Source of the DNA: Vulcanimicrobiota bacterium | GTDB lineage: Bacteria; Vulcanimicrobiota; Xenobia; Xenobiales; JADMJV01 | Direction: 5' to 3' | DNA length: 64,000 nucleotides | NCBI GenBank assembly: GCA_023447635.1 | Contig: JAEXNA010000254.1 | Span: forward strand, 43,676-107,675 | In this document: piece after piece, positions 35,221-42,758 of the stretch | Numbering within the stretch: the stretch's first letter is position 1 | How the letters are laid out: each line of letters begins with the position of its first letter | Position numbers and translations under genes: made by a program | The notes under the pieces: model-generated | Told to the model about the DNA's origin: nothing | The model's input: only the letters and a program-made list of their open reading frames with translations | Database searches by the model: none

Positions 35221-35661
35221 ATGCAGTTGAACCCTTATCTTTGTTTCGAAGGTCGTTGTGGCGAAGCGATCGAGTTTTATAAGCAGGCCGTGGGAGCCGA
35301 AGTTGTCTTCTCGATGCCGTTTAGCGAAGTTCCGCAGACGGCCCAGGACGAACAACAGGGCTGTGGCGCTAACATGAAGCCCGACAGCATCTGCCACGCG
35401 GAAGTCAAAATCGCGGGCGCGACCATTTTTATGAGCGACGGAATGTGCAGCGGCCAGGCCGAATTCAAGGGCATTACCCTATCGCTGAGCGTCGAGAGCG
35501 ACGAACAGGTCAAGGAGCGCTTCGCTGCGCTCTCCGAGGGCGGAACCGTGCACATGGCGCCTCACCCCACTTTCTTCGCTTCGCTCTGGGGCGTCTGCGC
35601 TGATAGGTTCGGGGTGGGCTGGATGGTGATGTCGCCCGCACCTGTCCCTGCTGAGTACTAA
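35221..35661 (+). CDS. VOC/glyoxalase superfamily protein (PhnB/YjdN type)
   Basis: A 146-residue protein with AAGGAG before the ATG. It opens with NPYLCFEGRCGEAIEFYKQA and continues VFSMPFSEVP, ICHAEVKIAGATIFMSD, and closes with FFASLWGVCADRFGVGWMV, the pattern of the PhnB/YjdN group within the VOC fold. Members are small cytosolic proteins; many lack a proved reaction. Neighbours are not functionally related. A GCCC-GAAA-GGGC tetraloop hairpin lies in the 170-base gap before it. Confidence 0.88.
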   Translation: MQLNPYLCFEGRCGEAIEFYKQAVGAEVVFSMPFSEVPQTAQDEQQGCGANMKPDSICHAEVKIAGATIFMSDGMCSGQAEFKGITLSLSVESDEQVKERFAALSEGGTVHMAPHPTFFASLWGVCADRFGVGWMVMSPAPVPAEY

Positions 35662-35787
35662 ATTTCGTCAGCTAAGCTTAACGGCAAGGCTCGGGAGATC
35701 TAATCTTTCGAGTCTTGTCTTTATTTGGCTCGAGTTTGCCAATGAGGCCGCAGGAAGACGAGTTTGACGGAGGAACCTGAGGGTTCA

Positions 35788-36951
35788 ATGAATTTCCTCT
35801 ACCTGTCGCCGCATTTTCCGCCCAACTACGAAGCGTTCTGTGTCGAACTTCGACGGCAGGGGGTCAACGTTCTGGGCATCGCCGAAGCGCCGTACCAGGC
35901 GCTCTCTCCCCGCCTGCAAGGGGTGCTGACCGAGTACTACCGAGTCGACGATATGCACGACTACGACCAGTTGGTCCGGGGCCTGGGCTACTTCACCCAC
36001 CGCTACGGCAAGCTCGATCGGCTAGAGTCGCACGCAGAGTACTGGCTGGAAACCGAGGCCCGCCTGCGCCAGGATTTCAATATCACGGGGCTGCGCCCGG
36101 ACGACCTGGTCCCCATGAAGCGCAAGTCGCTGATGAAGCAGAAGTTCGTCGAAGCTGGCATCCGAGTCGTTCCCGGCGCCGTCGCTCGCGACCACGACCA
36201 CGCGCTGAGCATCGCAGCCGAGATCGGATTTCCCCTGGTCGCCAAGCCCGATATCGGGGTCGGGGCAGCCGGCACCTATCGCTTCGAGAACGAAGACCAT
36301 CTCAGCCGCTTCTTCCGGGAGCAGTCGCCCCACGACTACATTCTCGAGCAGTACATTGACGGTACGCTGATCAGTTTCGACGGCCTGACGGATCGGAACG
36401 GCGACCCCGTGTTCATGGCCTCGCACGTGTTCAGCGACGGCATCATGGAAGTCGTTAGCAAAGACCTCGACATGTTCTACTACTCGCAGCGCGAGATTCC
36501 GGCCGATGTCGAACAGGCCGGCCGGGCCGTGCTCGCGGTCTATCGGCCCCAGGAGCGGTTTTTCCACTTCGAGTTTTTCCGCCGCCGCTCGGACGGAGAG
36601 TTGGTAGCGCTCGAGGTCAACATGCGCCCCCCGGGAGGCCTGACCACCGACATGTTCAACTACGCCAACGACATCGACATCTATCGGCAGTGGGCCCGGG
36701 TGATGGTCGGGGAGCCGTTCGAAGCCAACCCCAACCGCCCTTATCACTGCTGCTACGTTGGCCGAAAAGATCATCGACCGTACCGCCACGACCACGTCCA
36801 GGTCTTACAGAGGGCGGGTGGGCTGCTCTGCCATCAGGAGCGGGTGCAGTCCGTGTTTCGGGGGGCGATCGGCGACCACGGCTATCTGCTGCGGTCGCCT
36901 GAACTGAGCGAGGTCGTCGACGTCGCCAGTTACGCGTTAGCAGTGGAGTAG
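35788..36951 (+). CDS. ATP-grasp family ligase
   Basis: About 387 residues from ATG 35788, with GAGGG eight bases upstream; the TTG at 35764 is less likely. It has the ATP-grasp order: a Rossmann-like start (MNFLYLSPHFPPNYEAF), KRKSLMKQKFVEAGIRVVPG, FPLVAKPDIGVGAAGTY, EQYIDGTLISFDGLTD, and the metal-binding end HFEFFRRRSDGELVALEVNMRPPGG. It should join a carboxylate and an amine (or similar) using ATP in the cytoplasm. The acceptor is unknown. The esterase gene follows after five bases; this ATP-grasp/esterase pairing suggests one pathway or modification cycle. Confidence 0.88.
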   Translation: MNFLYLSPHFPPNYEAFCVELRRQGVNVLGIAEAPYQALSPRLQGVLTEYYRVDDMHDYDQLVRGLGYFTHRYGKLDRLESHAEYWLETEARLRQDFNITGLRPDDLVPMKRKSLMKQKFVEAGIRVVPGAVARDHDHALSIAAEIGFPLVAKPDIGVGAAGTYRFENEDHLSRFFREQSPHDYILEQYIDGTLISFDGLTDRNGDPVFMASHVFSDGIMEVVSKDLDMFYYSQREIPADVEQAGRAVLAVYRPQERFFHFEFFRRRSDGELVALEVNMRPPGGLTTDMFNYANDIDIYRQWARVMVGEPFEANPNRPYHCCYVGRKDHRPYRHDHVQVLQRAGGLLCHQERVQSVFRGAIGDHGYLLRSPELSEVVDVASYALAVE

Positions 36952-36956
36952 AAAGC

Positions 36957-37688
36957 ATGTACGAAACCCACCGATGGTGGAGCCCCCACCTGCGCCAGGA
37001 CATGGAGTTCCGGGTGTACGGTCACGCCGGTAAGCCGGTGCTGGTCTTCCCTTCCCAGGAAGGCCGTCTTTACGAGTACGAAGACTTCGGCATGGTCGAA
37101 GCGGTTCGGCCCTGGCTCGATTCCGGCCGCATCCGGCTGATCACCATCGACGGTCTGGATGGGCAGACCTGGTGCAACTACGACATCCATCCTCACCACC
37201 GCGCGCTGCGGGCCAACGACTACGACGCTTACGTGGTGAACGAAGTGCTTCCGTTCATCGAAGAGATCGCCTCAGGTCAGGGGATTATGGCAACGGGCTG
37301 CTCGATGGGCGGCTACCATTCGGCCAACGTCTTTTTCCGCCATCCCGAGCGGTTCGATAGCCTGATCGCGATCAGCGGAGTCTACCGCTTGATGCTGTTT
37401 GTGGGAGACTACATGGACCAGGAGGTGTACTTCCACACTCCGCTGACCTATTTGCCAAATCAGCACGATGAGAAGGCGCTGCAGGCGATGCGGGCGGCCA
37501 AGATCGCCTTTGTGGTAGGTCAAGGCGCTTGGGAGGACGATATGGTCGCCGACACCCGCTCGCTGCAGACGATTCTCGAAGGCAAAGGCGTGCCCGCTCG
37601 ATTCGACTACTGGGGCCACGATGTCGATCACGACTGGCCCTGGTGGAGAAAGATGATGCCCTACTTCCTGAGCGAAATGGGGATCTGA
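36957..37688 (+). CDS. Alpha/beta-hydrolase of the esterase D-like family
   Basis: A 243-residue hydrolase of normal length without signal peptide. The nucleophile is the Ser in ATGCSMGGYHSANV, the general acid is probably in VVGQGAWEDDM, and the His is in WGHDVDHDWPWWRKMM. The N-terminal part (WSPHLRQDMEFRVYGHAGKP, LVFPSQEGRLYEYEDFGMV) is typical of this esterase group. It likely cuts an ester or amide made by, or competing with, the ATP-grasp enzyme five bases upstream; that is inference. Confidence 0.85.
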   Translation: MYETHRWWSPHLRQDMEFRVYGHAGKPVLVFPSQEGRLYEYEDFGMVEAVRPWLDSGRIRLITIDGLDGQTWCNYDIHPHHRALRANDYDAYVVNEVLPFIEEIASGQGIMATGCSMGGYHSANVFFRHPERFDSLIAISGVYRLMLFVGDYMDQEVYFHTPLTYLPNQHDEKALQAMRAAKIAFVVGQGAWEDDMVADTRSLQTILEGKGVPARFDYWGHDVDHDWPWWRKMMPYFLSEMGI

Positions 37689-37695
37689 ATCGACT

Positions 37696-38388
37696 TTGAC
37701 TCGGCGCGAGTTAGCCTTCGAGATCGCGGTCAACGGGGTGTTGCCGTACCTGGTCTACGAGCAGAGCAAAGCGCGCTTTGCGGCGACCGAGACCCAGGCG
37801 CTGCTGTGGGCCACCGTTGTTCCGGGCGTGGTGGTGATCGTGGGTCTGGTTCGTCAGCGTAAGCTGGACCCGATCGCGCTCTTCACTCTCCTCACCCTGC
37901 TGATCTCTATCGCACTGGCCGCAGCTACGGATGACCCTCGCCTGTTACAGCTTCGGGAGTCGTATCTTAGCGCGGGCCTGGGCGGCCTGATGCTTCTCTC
38001 GGCGATCGTCGGGCGCCCCTTGCTGACCCTTCTGGCCCCTCGACTGCTACCGCCGGACAAGCAAGAGTTAGCCGGTCATCCCAAAGTCCGACGACTGTTG
38101 ACCCGGCTGACCTGGATCTGGGGCTTTCTGTTTGCCGGAGAGCTGGCCTTGAAGTGGTGGATGGTCGAGACGTTGACCATCGGGCAGGTACTGGCTCTAG
38201 GGCCGGTGGCCTTTGGAGTGTGGACCGCGTTCGGCTGTCTGCTGAGTCTTATAGCGGCACGCACCTTACGCCCGAAGGACGAGCAGCCGCCGCTGCCCGT
38301 GCAGACCTATCTGCCTGGGGCCCCGGTCGAGGAGATTTCTGGCGACGACACTCTTGCCAGAAAGGTCCCGGCCGATATAAAACCGTAG
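37696..38388 (+). CDS. VC0807-like polytopic membrane protein
   Basis: A 230-residue protein starting at TTG 37696, seven bases after the esterase. It has about six hydrophobic segments (ALLWATVVPGVVVIVGLVRQ, FTLLTLLISIALAAA, GLMLLSAIVGRPLL, LTRLTWIWGFLFAGE, FGVWTAFGCLLSLIA). The GRPLL and R-L-T-W-IWG patterns fit the VC0807 family of small inner-membrane proteins with no known activity. It is followed by the CcdC-like gene with one base between them. Confidence 0.75.
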   Translation: MTRRELAFEIAVNGVLPYLVYEQSKARFAATETQALLWATVVPGVVVIVGLVRQRKLDPIALFTLLTLLISIALAAATDDPRLLQLRESYLSAGLGGLMLLSAIVGRPLLTLLAPRLLPPDKQELAGHPKVRRLLTRLTWIWGFLFAGELALKWWMVETLTIGQVLALGPVAFGVWTAFGCLLSLIAARTLRPKDEQPPLPVQTYLPGAPVEEISGDDTLARKVPADIKP

Positions 38389-38389
38389 C

Positions 38390-38863
38390 GTGAAGTTTCC
38401 CTTGATCACCATGGCGATGCCGGCGGTCGGCGCTCTCGGCGTCCTGCTCTGGCGTTTGCGAGAGACGATGCGTCCGCTGACGCTCAAGCGGATCGTCATC
38501 CCACCGGTAGCGATGAGCACGGGGTTCGGAATGTTCCTCTACCCGCCAACGCGGGTGCCGCTGGCCTGGGCGCTGCTGGCTTTTCTGGCCGGAGCGACCC
38601 TGTTCGCCGTTCCGCTGGTGCGAACGTCGAGCCTTTCGATGGTCGAAGGCAAGGTCTACCTCAAGCGCAGCCGCGCCTTCCTCTGGGTGCTACTGGGGCT
38701 GATCGCGGTTCGCCTGGTGCTGCGGGAACAGGTGTCCCACTACGTCACGCCGCTGCAAACCGGCAGCCTGTTCTTCCTCCTGGCCTTCGGGATGATCGTG
38801 CACTGGCGGCTGGACATGCTGGCTCGATTCCGGAAGCTGACGGCCGAAGAAACAGCGGCCTGA
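38390..38863 (+). CDS. CcdC-like (DUF1453) membrane protein
   Basis: A 157-residue protein from GTG 38390. The order matches CcdC: RPLTLKRIVIPPVAMSTGFGMF, then FAVPLVRTSSLSMVEGKVYL, KRSRAFLWVLLGLIAVRLVL and LFFLLAFGMIVHWRLDML. In Bacillus subtilis ccdC lies in the cytochrome c biogenesis region, but its role is not established. It is the last gene of the 35788-38863 run. Four hydrophobic segments are predicted. Confidence 0.8.
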   Translation: MKFPLITMAMPAVGALGVLLWRLRETMRPLTLKRIVIPPVAMSTGFGMFLYPPTRVPLAWALLAFLAGATLFAVPLVRTSSLSMVEGKVYLKRSRAFLWVLLGLIAVRLVLREQVSHYVTPLQTGSLFFLLAFGMIVHWRLDMLARFRKLTAEETAA

Positions 38864-38872
38864 GAGGACGCC

Positions 38873-39328
38873 TTAGTGCAGGATCAGCGCTTCGAACAGA
38901 CGGCGCACCGCGCTAGCGCCGTCGGATAGGCCGAAAGAGTTGAACTCGCAGCTCAGGATCCGCCCTTCCCACGAGGTCAGGTAGACCCAGCGATGCAGCG
39001 CCGAGGTTCGGAACTCTAGCAGTTCCCAGGTGCGGGAGCCGTGGTCGAGCGAGCTGTCGGACAGCCACTCCGCGCCTTCGAAAAAGTCTTCCAGGTCCGA
39101 ACGGTAGGTGGCGCGGGCGGCAGCCATCTCTTCGGGCTGGGCGGACATCTCACTGTGCTGGACCGACCAGATCAGCGCCTTCCCATCGGGGCCGGGAAGG
39201 CCGTAGGCGTGCTGAGGCACTTCCCCTCGGCCAAAGAAGTCTTGTTTCTCGCCCCCGTCGAGTTCTTCGACCTGAAAGGGAGAGTGCAGCGAGGCGCGGC
39301 CGCCGAACAGCGGAATCATCGTGGTCAA
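38873..39328 (-). CDS. Protein of unknown function
   Basis: A 151-residue soluble protein. I keep TTG 39328 because GGGAGG lies eight bases before it; ATG 39320 (MIPLFGG) is the alternative. It contains QHAYGLPGPDGKALIWSVQ and a Trp-rich, beta-like end (TWELLEFRTSALHRWVYLTS). There is no signal peptide. It is divergent from the ankyrin gene. No family recognised. Confidence 0.68.
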   Translation of the reverse strand: MTTMIPLFGGRASLHSPFQVEELDGGEKQDFFGRGEVPQHAYGLPGPDGKALIWSVQHSEMSAQPEEMAAARATYRSDLEDFFEGAEWLSDSSLDHGSRTWELLEFRTSALHRWVYLTSWEGRILSCEFNSFGLSDGASAVRRLFEALILH

Positions 39329-39471
39329 AAGAAGGTCCTCCCTGGAACATATGGGCCTATCAGCACGTCGTCTTGTGACACATTTTTACCGTGGCTGCAG
39401 CAAACCTCTCACCCGGCGAACGAACTTTACCGGGGGAGGCCGGAGGCGGCGAGAGCTTGAAGGCGGCGGCC

Positions 39472-39993
39472 ATGCGAAAGACTTTGGCCTCCCTGTGCTG
39501 CTCTTTACTTCTCGTCGCGACGGCGACCGCCGACCCGCTGCACGACGTGGTTGAACACGGCACGGTCGAGCAGGCCCGGCGTCTGGTCGAAAGAGGGGCC
39601 GACATCAACGGTCGGAACATCGAAGGCGAGACCCCGCTGCACGAGGCCGCCGAAGAGGGGCGACTGGACATGGTGAAGTTCCTGGTCGAATCCGGCGCTC
39701 GACGCGCCGTGCGCGACGACGACGGCGAGACCCCTTTGCACGAGGCCGCCGAAGACGGTCATCTCGAGGTGGTCCGCTACCTGGTGGAACACGGGACGCC
39801 GATCGACGCGCTGGACAAACACAGTCAGTCGGCTCTGCATCTGGCCATCAAAGAGAAGAAGGAAGCTGTGGCGCTGTATTTGATTTCGGCGGGAGCCGGT
39901 TTGGGCTATCGCAACGAGGACCTGAAGTCGGCCCTGGACCTGGCCCGCGCCCAGGGGCTGACTTCGGTCGTCCAGGCGCTGGAAGGGCGTTGA
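39472..39993 (+). CDS. Exported ankyrin-repeat protein
   Basis: A 173-residue protein from ATG 39472, with GAAGGCG upstream. A signal peptide is at residues 1-20 (MRKTLASLCCSLLLVATATA). Four clear ankyrin repeats follow: DPLHDVVEHGTVEQARRLVE, EGETPLHEAAEEGRLDMVKFL, DGETPLHEAAEDGHLEVVRYL and SQSALHLAIKEKKEAVALYL, with a last half repeat. It should bind a protein partner outside the cytoplasm. It differs from the 27322 ankyrin protein in repeat sequence. Directly downstream is the broken oxygenase gene. Confidence 0.88.
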   Translation: MRKTLASLCCSLLLVATATADPLHDVVEHGTVEQARRLVERGADINGRNIEGETPLHEAAEEGRLDMVKFLVESGARRAVRDDDGETPLHEAAEDGHLEVVRYLVEHGTPIDALDKHSQSALHLAIKEKKEAVALYLISAGAGLGYRNEDLKSALDLARAQGLTSVVQALEGR

Positions 39994-40434
39994 GCGTGGG
40001 CCACCGTCCTCGCCGCTCGCCCGAGTCCCAGCAGCCGTTCCTGAGCGCTTTCGAACTGACCAGCTGGGCAGTTCGGGCTTTTTCTATCGGGACGATTTTC
40101 TTCCCACCCCGACCTCCAACTGGATCCGCTCGGAAGCGCTCTCTCTGGTCTCGCAGGGAGCCTTGCGCGCGGCCGGTTTCGGGCGGGACGGCCAGACCGA
40201 TGCCAGGGTCCGAGGCGACCACCTCTGCTGGATGGAAAAGTCCAGCGCCGGTCCGGGCACCCGGGGGCTGATGCTGGCCTTCGAAAAGCTTCGGCAGACG
40301 GTCAACCGCGAGCTGTGCCTGGGAGTGTCGCGCTACGAGATGCAGTTAGCGCACTGGCCGAAGAGGTCGAGCACGCGGTGCTGCCGGTCGAGGCTTCGCG
40401 GCTGGCCTTGACGGCCTGGTTTCACGGAGCCTGA
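39989..40434 (+). pseudogene. Remnant of a 2OG-Fe(II) oxygenase (prolyl 4-hydroxylase type) with an internal deletion
   Basis: From about 40010 to 40357 one frame reads like the first half of a 2OG-Fe(II) oxygenase: GFFYRDDFLPTPTSNWIRSE, then VRGDHLCWMEKS and LRQTVNRELCLGVSRYEMQLAHW. It then runs into an unrelated tail and stops at 40411. In another frame, 40361-40434 encodes EEVEHAVLPVEASRLALTAW plus FHGA and a stop, which is the normal C-terminus of the same family. The segment between, with the first Fe-binding His and Asp, is missing. The joint near 40356-40362 also shifts the frame. No good start codon is seen, so the gene is dead. Confidence 0.8.
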
Positions 40435-40480
40435 ACCGCAGCGCCGAGGAATCCCGGGACGCAATCCGAAAGCGCCCCGC

Positions 40481-40996
40481 ATGTCCGGCTCTACCCCGTT
40501 TCCGCTAGCCCAAAGATTGGCCATCATGCTGCCCGTGTCGATCTTCTTCCTGGTCCTGGACCAGTGGAGCAAGATCTGGGCCGTAGCCAGCACGATGGGG
40601 CAGCCGCCGCGCACCTATGGGGCGATCTTTACCCTGACCTACGCCCAGAATATGGGCGCCTGGGGTTCCTTAGGAGCGACCTGGCCAGACCCTGTGCGCT
40701 ACACGGTTCTCAGCGTGCTTCCCGCTCTGGTCCTGCTGGGGCTAGCGATCTACGCTTTGAAAGACGCCGAGATCGGAGCGGCCGAGGTGACGGCCTGCGC
40801 TCTGGTGGTGGCGGGAGGCACCGGCAACCTGATCGACCGCTTCCAGTTAGGCTACGTGCGCGACTTTCTCTACGTGGGCTACGGGCCGATCGGAACCAAC
40901 ATCTTCAACGTGGCGGACGCGGTGGTGATGGCGGGGCTGGGGGTTCTACTGCTGAAGAATCTGCAGACCTACCTGGCTTCTCGAAAGGCCGCTTAG
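40481..40996 (+). CDS. lspA: Lipoprotein signal peptidase (signal peptidase II)
   Basis: A 171-residue inner-membrane aspartyl protease that removes signal peptides from diacylated prolipoproteins. The catalytic pair is Asp119 (GGTGNLIDRF) and Asp146 (NVADAVV); Asp27 in FLVLDQWSK and Asn57 in TYAQNMGAWG are the other conserved positions. Four membrane helices are expected. The usual N-terminus is a little extended. The lipoprotein encoded at 46096 is one plausible client in this window. A ribosome site is weak. Confidence 0.9.
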   Translation: MSGSTPFPLAQRLAIMLPVSIFFLVLDQWSKIWAVASTMGQPPRTYGAIFTLTYAQNMGAWGSLGATWPDPVRYTVLSVLPALVLLGLAIYALKDAEIGAAEVTACALVVAGGTGNLIDRFQLGYVRDFLYVGYGPIGTNIFNVADAVVMAGLGVLLLKNLQTYLASRKAA

Positions 40997-41027
40997 AAGT
41001 CCCCCCGAAACCTCTCGCCTTAGGCGC

Positions 41028-42656
41028 TCAGGCCGGCTTTTCGGCAATGACCAGCGAGAAGGTGCTGGCGACCTCGGTCAACGACATGGTGAAATTGCCG
41101 TCGTCCTCGCCGTCGCGGTCCGCTTTCTCGCCGTGGCCCCAGGGGTTGCGCAGGCTGACCGTCTCGCTTTCCGCGTCGTAGCCGGTGATGGTGTAGGCGT
41201 GACGAGCTTCCGAGACCAGCGAGACCTCGGGATCGAAGTCGCTGCTGTTGACCTGGGTGAACAGCGCTCCGCCGTTGCCCAGAGTCGTCTGCAGTAGCTC
41301 GGAGAGGTTCGCCTTGTTGCGGTAGTCCGGTCCGCCAGCTGAGCCAGCGTTCAAGAACACGACTTCGCAGTCGGCCCCGGTCAAGGCTTTCAAAGCGTCC
41401 TGAGCCAGACCGCCCTTGATATCGTCGCCGGTCCGGGCCAGCTTCTGAGCCATCCCCTTTTCCATCAAGCCCGACCAGGAGCCGTCGCCTCGGCTGTAGA
41501 CCCGGCGTTCGGCCGGGTTCAGCGGTTTGACGAACTCGCTGCTGCCGTCGGCAAAGCTCATCCGGTAGCCTTCGCCTTCCTCGCGAAGAATCTCTTCGAG
41601 TTGGGCCGCGCCCAGGGTGGGCAGAACGCCCAGGAACCAGCAGCTGCCCTCTAACCCCTGTCCTACCTTCGCCCCGTCCGGACCGTCGCCCTCATTGAGA
41701 TAGAGCGGCATCCGTCGCGGCATGGCCCGACGCTCCTGGTCGGTCAGACGCGAGCTGAGCTGTCCCAGGGTATAGTTGACCAGGCCAGAGTCGACCATCC
41801 CGACGTTCTCGGGGAGCAGCGCCTGCAGATCCTCGATCGCCATCATTTCGCCGTTCGGCCCGCCCGACGAATCGACGCCGGCCAGCAGCGCCTGACGAGA
41901 GTATAGCGTAGCGGCCTGAGCCGCCGTCAGGTCTAGCGCCCGATAGTCGGTGATGATCGAGCGCGCTTCGTTGCGGTCGACTACCCCGTTGCTATCCTGG
42001 TCGAGGAGGGGGAAAACGGCCAGCGCCTGACGGACCAGCGCGAGGGTACCGGGGTTCAGCGGCGCGGGCTGATCGGCCATCGTGCCGGGCCGGTGCCACT
42101 GCGGCTTGTGAAGATTCTGTCCCTGGACCAGGGAGGCCCGAACCTTGGTTCGTTCGTCGGCGTACACCACGCCGTCGCGAGCGCCCGCCGTTTCTCCGTA
42201 GGCCTGCTGGCAGCGCCAGTTCAGCTCTTCGACGGCGTCGCTTTTCGAGACGACGCCCTGCGATAACTCGTCGAAAAGACGGCTAAGCCCCGCACGGTCA
42301 TAGGGGGCGGAAGGCTCGGTCTGGTTCTGCGGCGTGGCATGCATCTTGCCCGCCAACTTTTTCATGTCTCGGGCCAGTTCAGCGCGTTCGGCTCGGGTGA
42401 CCCCGCCGCCGCGAAGCTCGGCCCGCTGGCTTTCGAAGGTCTCGAGATGTCCGGCGCTGCGCACGAAGCTACCCCGGTCGATGCTGCCTTCGACCACCCG
42501 GTCGACCAGCCGGATCTGGTGGCCCAGGATCGCTTTGTCGTGGGTGGCGTAAAGCGCGGCTCCGCTGCCCAGATGCTCCTGCACCTTCGGAGAGGGGCGG
42601 AAACCGTTCGGGTGAGTCAGCGACTCGGCGCCGCGTATGGCTGGACGGGAAGTCAT
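41028..42656 (-). CDS. Calpain-like (C2 family) cysteine protease with EF-hand
   Basis: A 542-residue protein. The catalytic domain (residues 315-542) carries Gln333 and Cys339 in GQGLEGSCWFLGV, His486 in ARHAYTITGYD and Asn504 in LRNPWGHGE, the complete calpain triad and oxyanion Gln. An EF-hand lies in front: DQDSNGVVDRNE at residues 219-230 has all calcium ligands, and a second, degenerate one follows at about 261-275. Residues 1-200 are helical and unassigned. No signal peptide is seen. Calcium control is therefore plausible but built differently from animal calpains. The lipase-like gene is directly upstream on the same strand. Confidence 0.85.
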   Translation of the reverse strand: MTSRPAIRGAESLTHPNGFRPSPKVQEHLGSGAALYATHDKAILGHQIRLVDRVVEGSIDRGSFVRSAGHLETFESQRAELRGGGVTRAERAELARDMKKLAGKMHATPQNQTEPSAPYDRAGLSRLFDELSQGVVSKSDAVEELNWRCQQAYGETAGARDGVVYADERTKVRASLVQGQNLHKPQWHRPGTMADQPAPLNPGTLALVRQALAVFPLLDQDSNGVVDRNEARSIITDYRALDLTAAQAATLYSRQALLAGVDSSGGPNGEMMAIEDLQALLPENVGMVDSGLVNYTLGQLSSRLTDQERRAMPRRMPLYLNEGDGPDGAKVGQGLEGSCWFLGVLPTLGAAQLEEILREEGEGYRMSFADGSSEFVKPLNPAERRVYSRGDGSWSGLMEKGMAQKLARTGDDIKGGLAQDALKALTGADCEVVFLNAGSAGGPDYRNKANLSELLQTTLGNGGALFTQVNSSDFDPEVSLVSEARHAYTITGYDAESETVSLRNPWGHGEKADRDGEDDGNFTMSLTEVASTFSLVIAEKPA

Positions 42657-42758
42657 TCGGATGTTGGCACTATCATACGAAAATGCCCGGCGAGGGATGC
42701 TACAAAACTATGAACAAAGCCTGCACAAATTGGGAGGAAAACGGCTCTAGAGGGGGCC

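Noticed and set aside
39374..39389. TGTGACACATT before the second ankyrin gene as a CRP-like site
   Set aside because: Only one half matches, and the distance to the ATG differs from the two good sites.
39990..40271. 93-codon open frame after the ankyrin gene
   Set aside because: It is in a different frame from the 2OG-Fe(II) oxygenase remnant and has no motif; the remnant explains the region better.
42672..42677. TATGAT -10 box for the calpain-like gene (minus strand)
   Set aside because: The best -35 candidate is 22 bases away, too far for a standard promoter; left unannotated.
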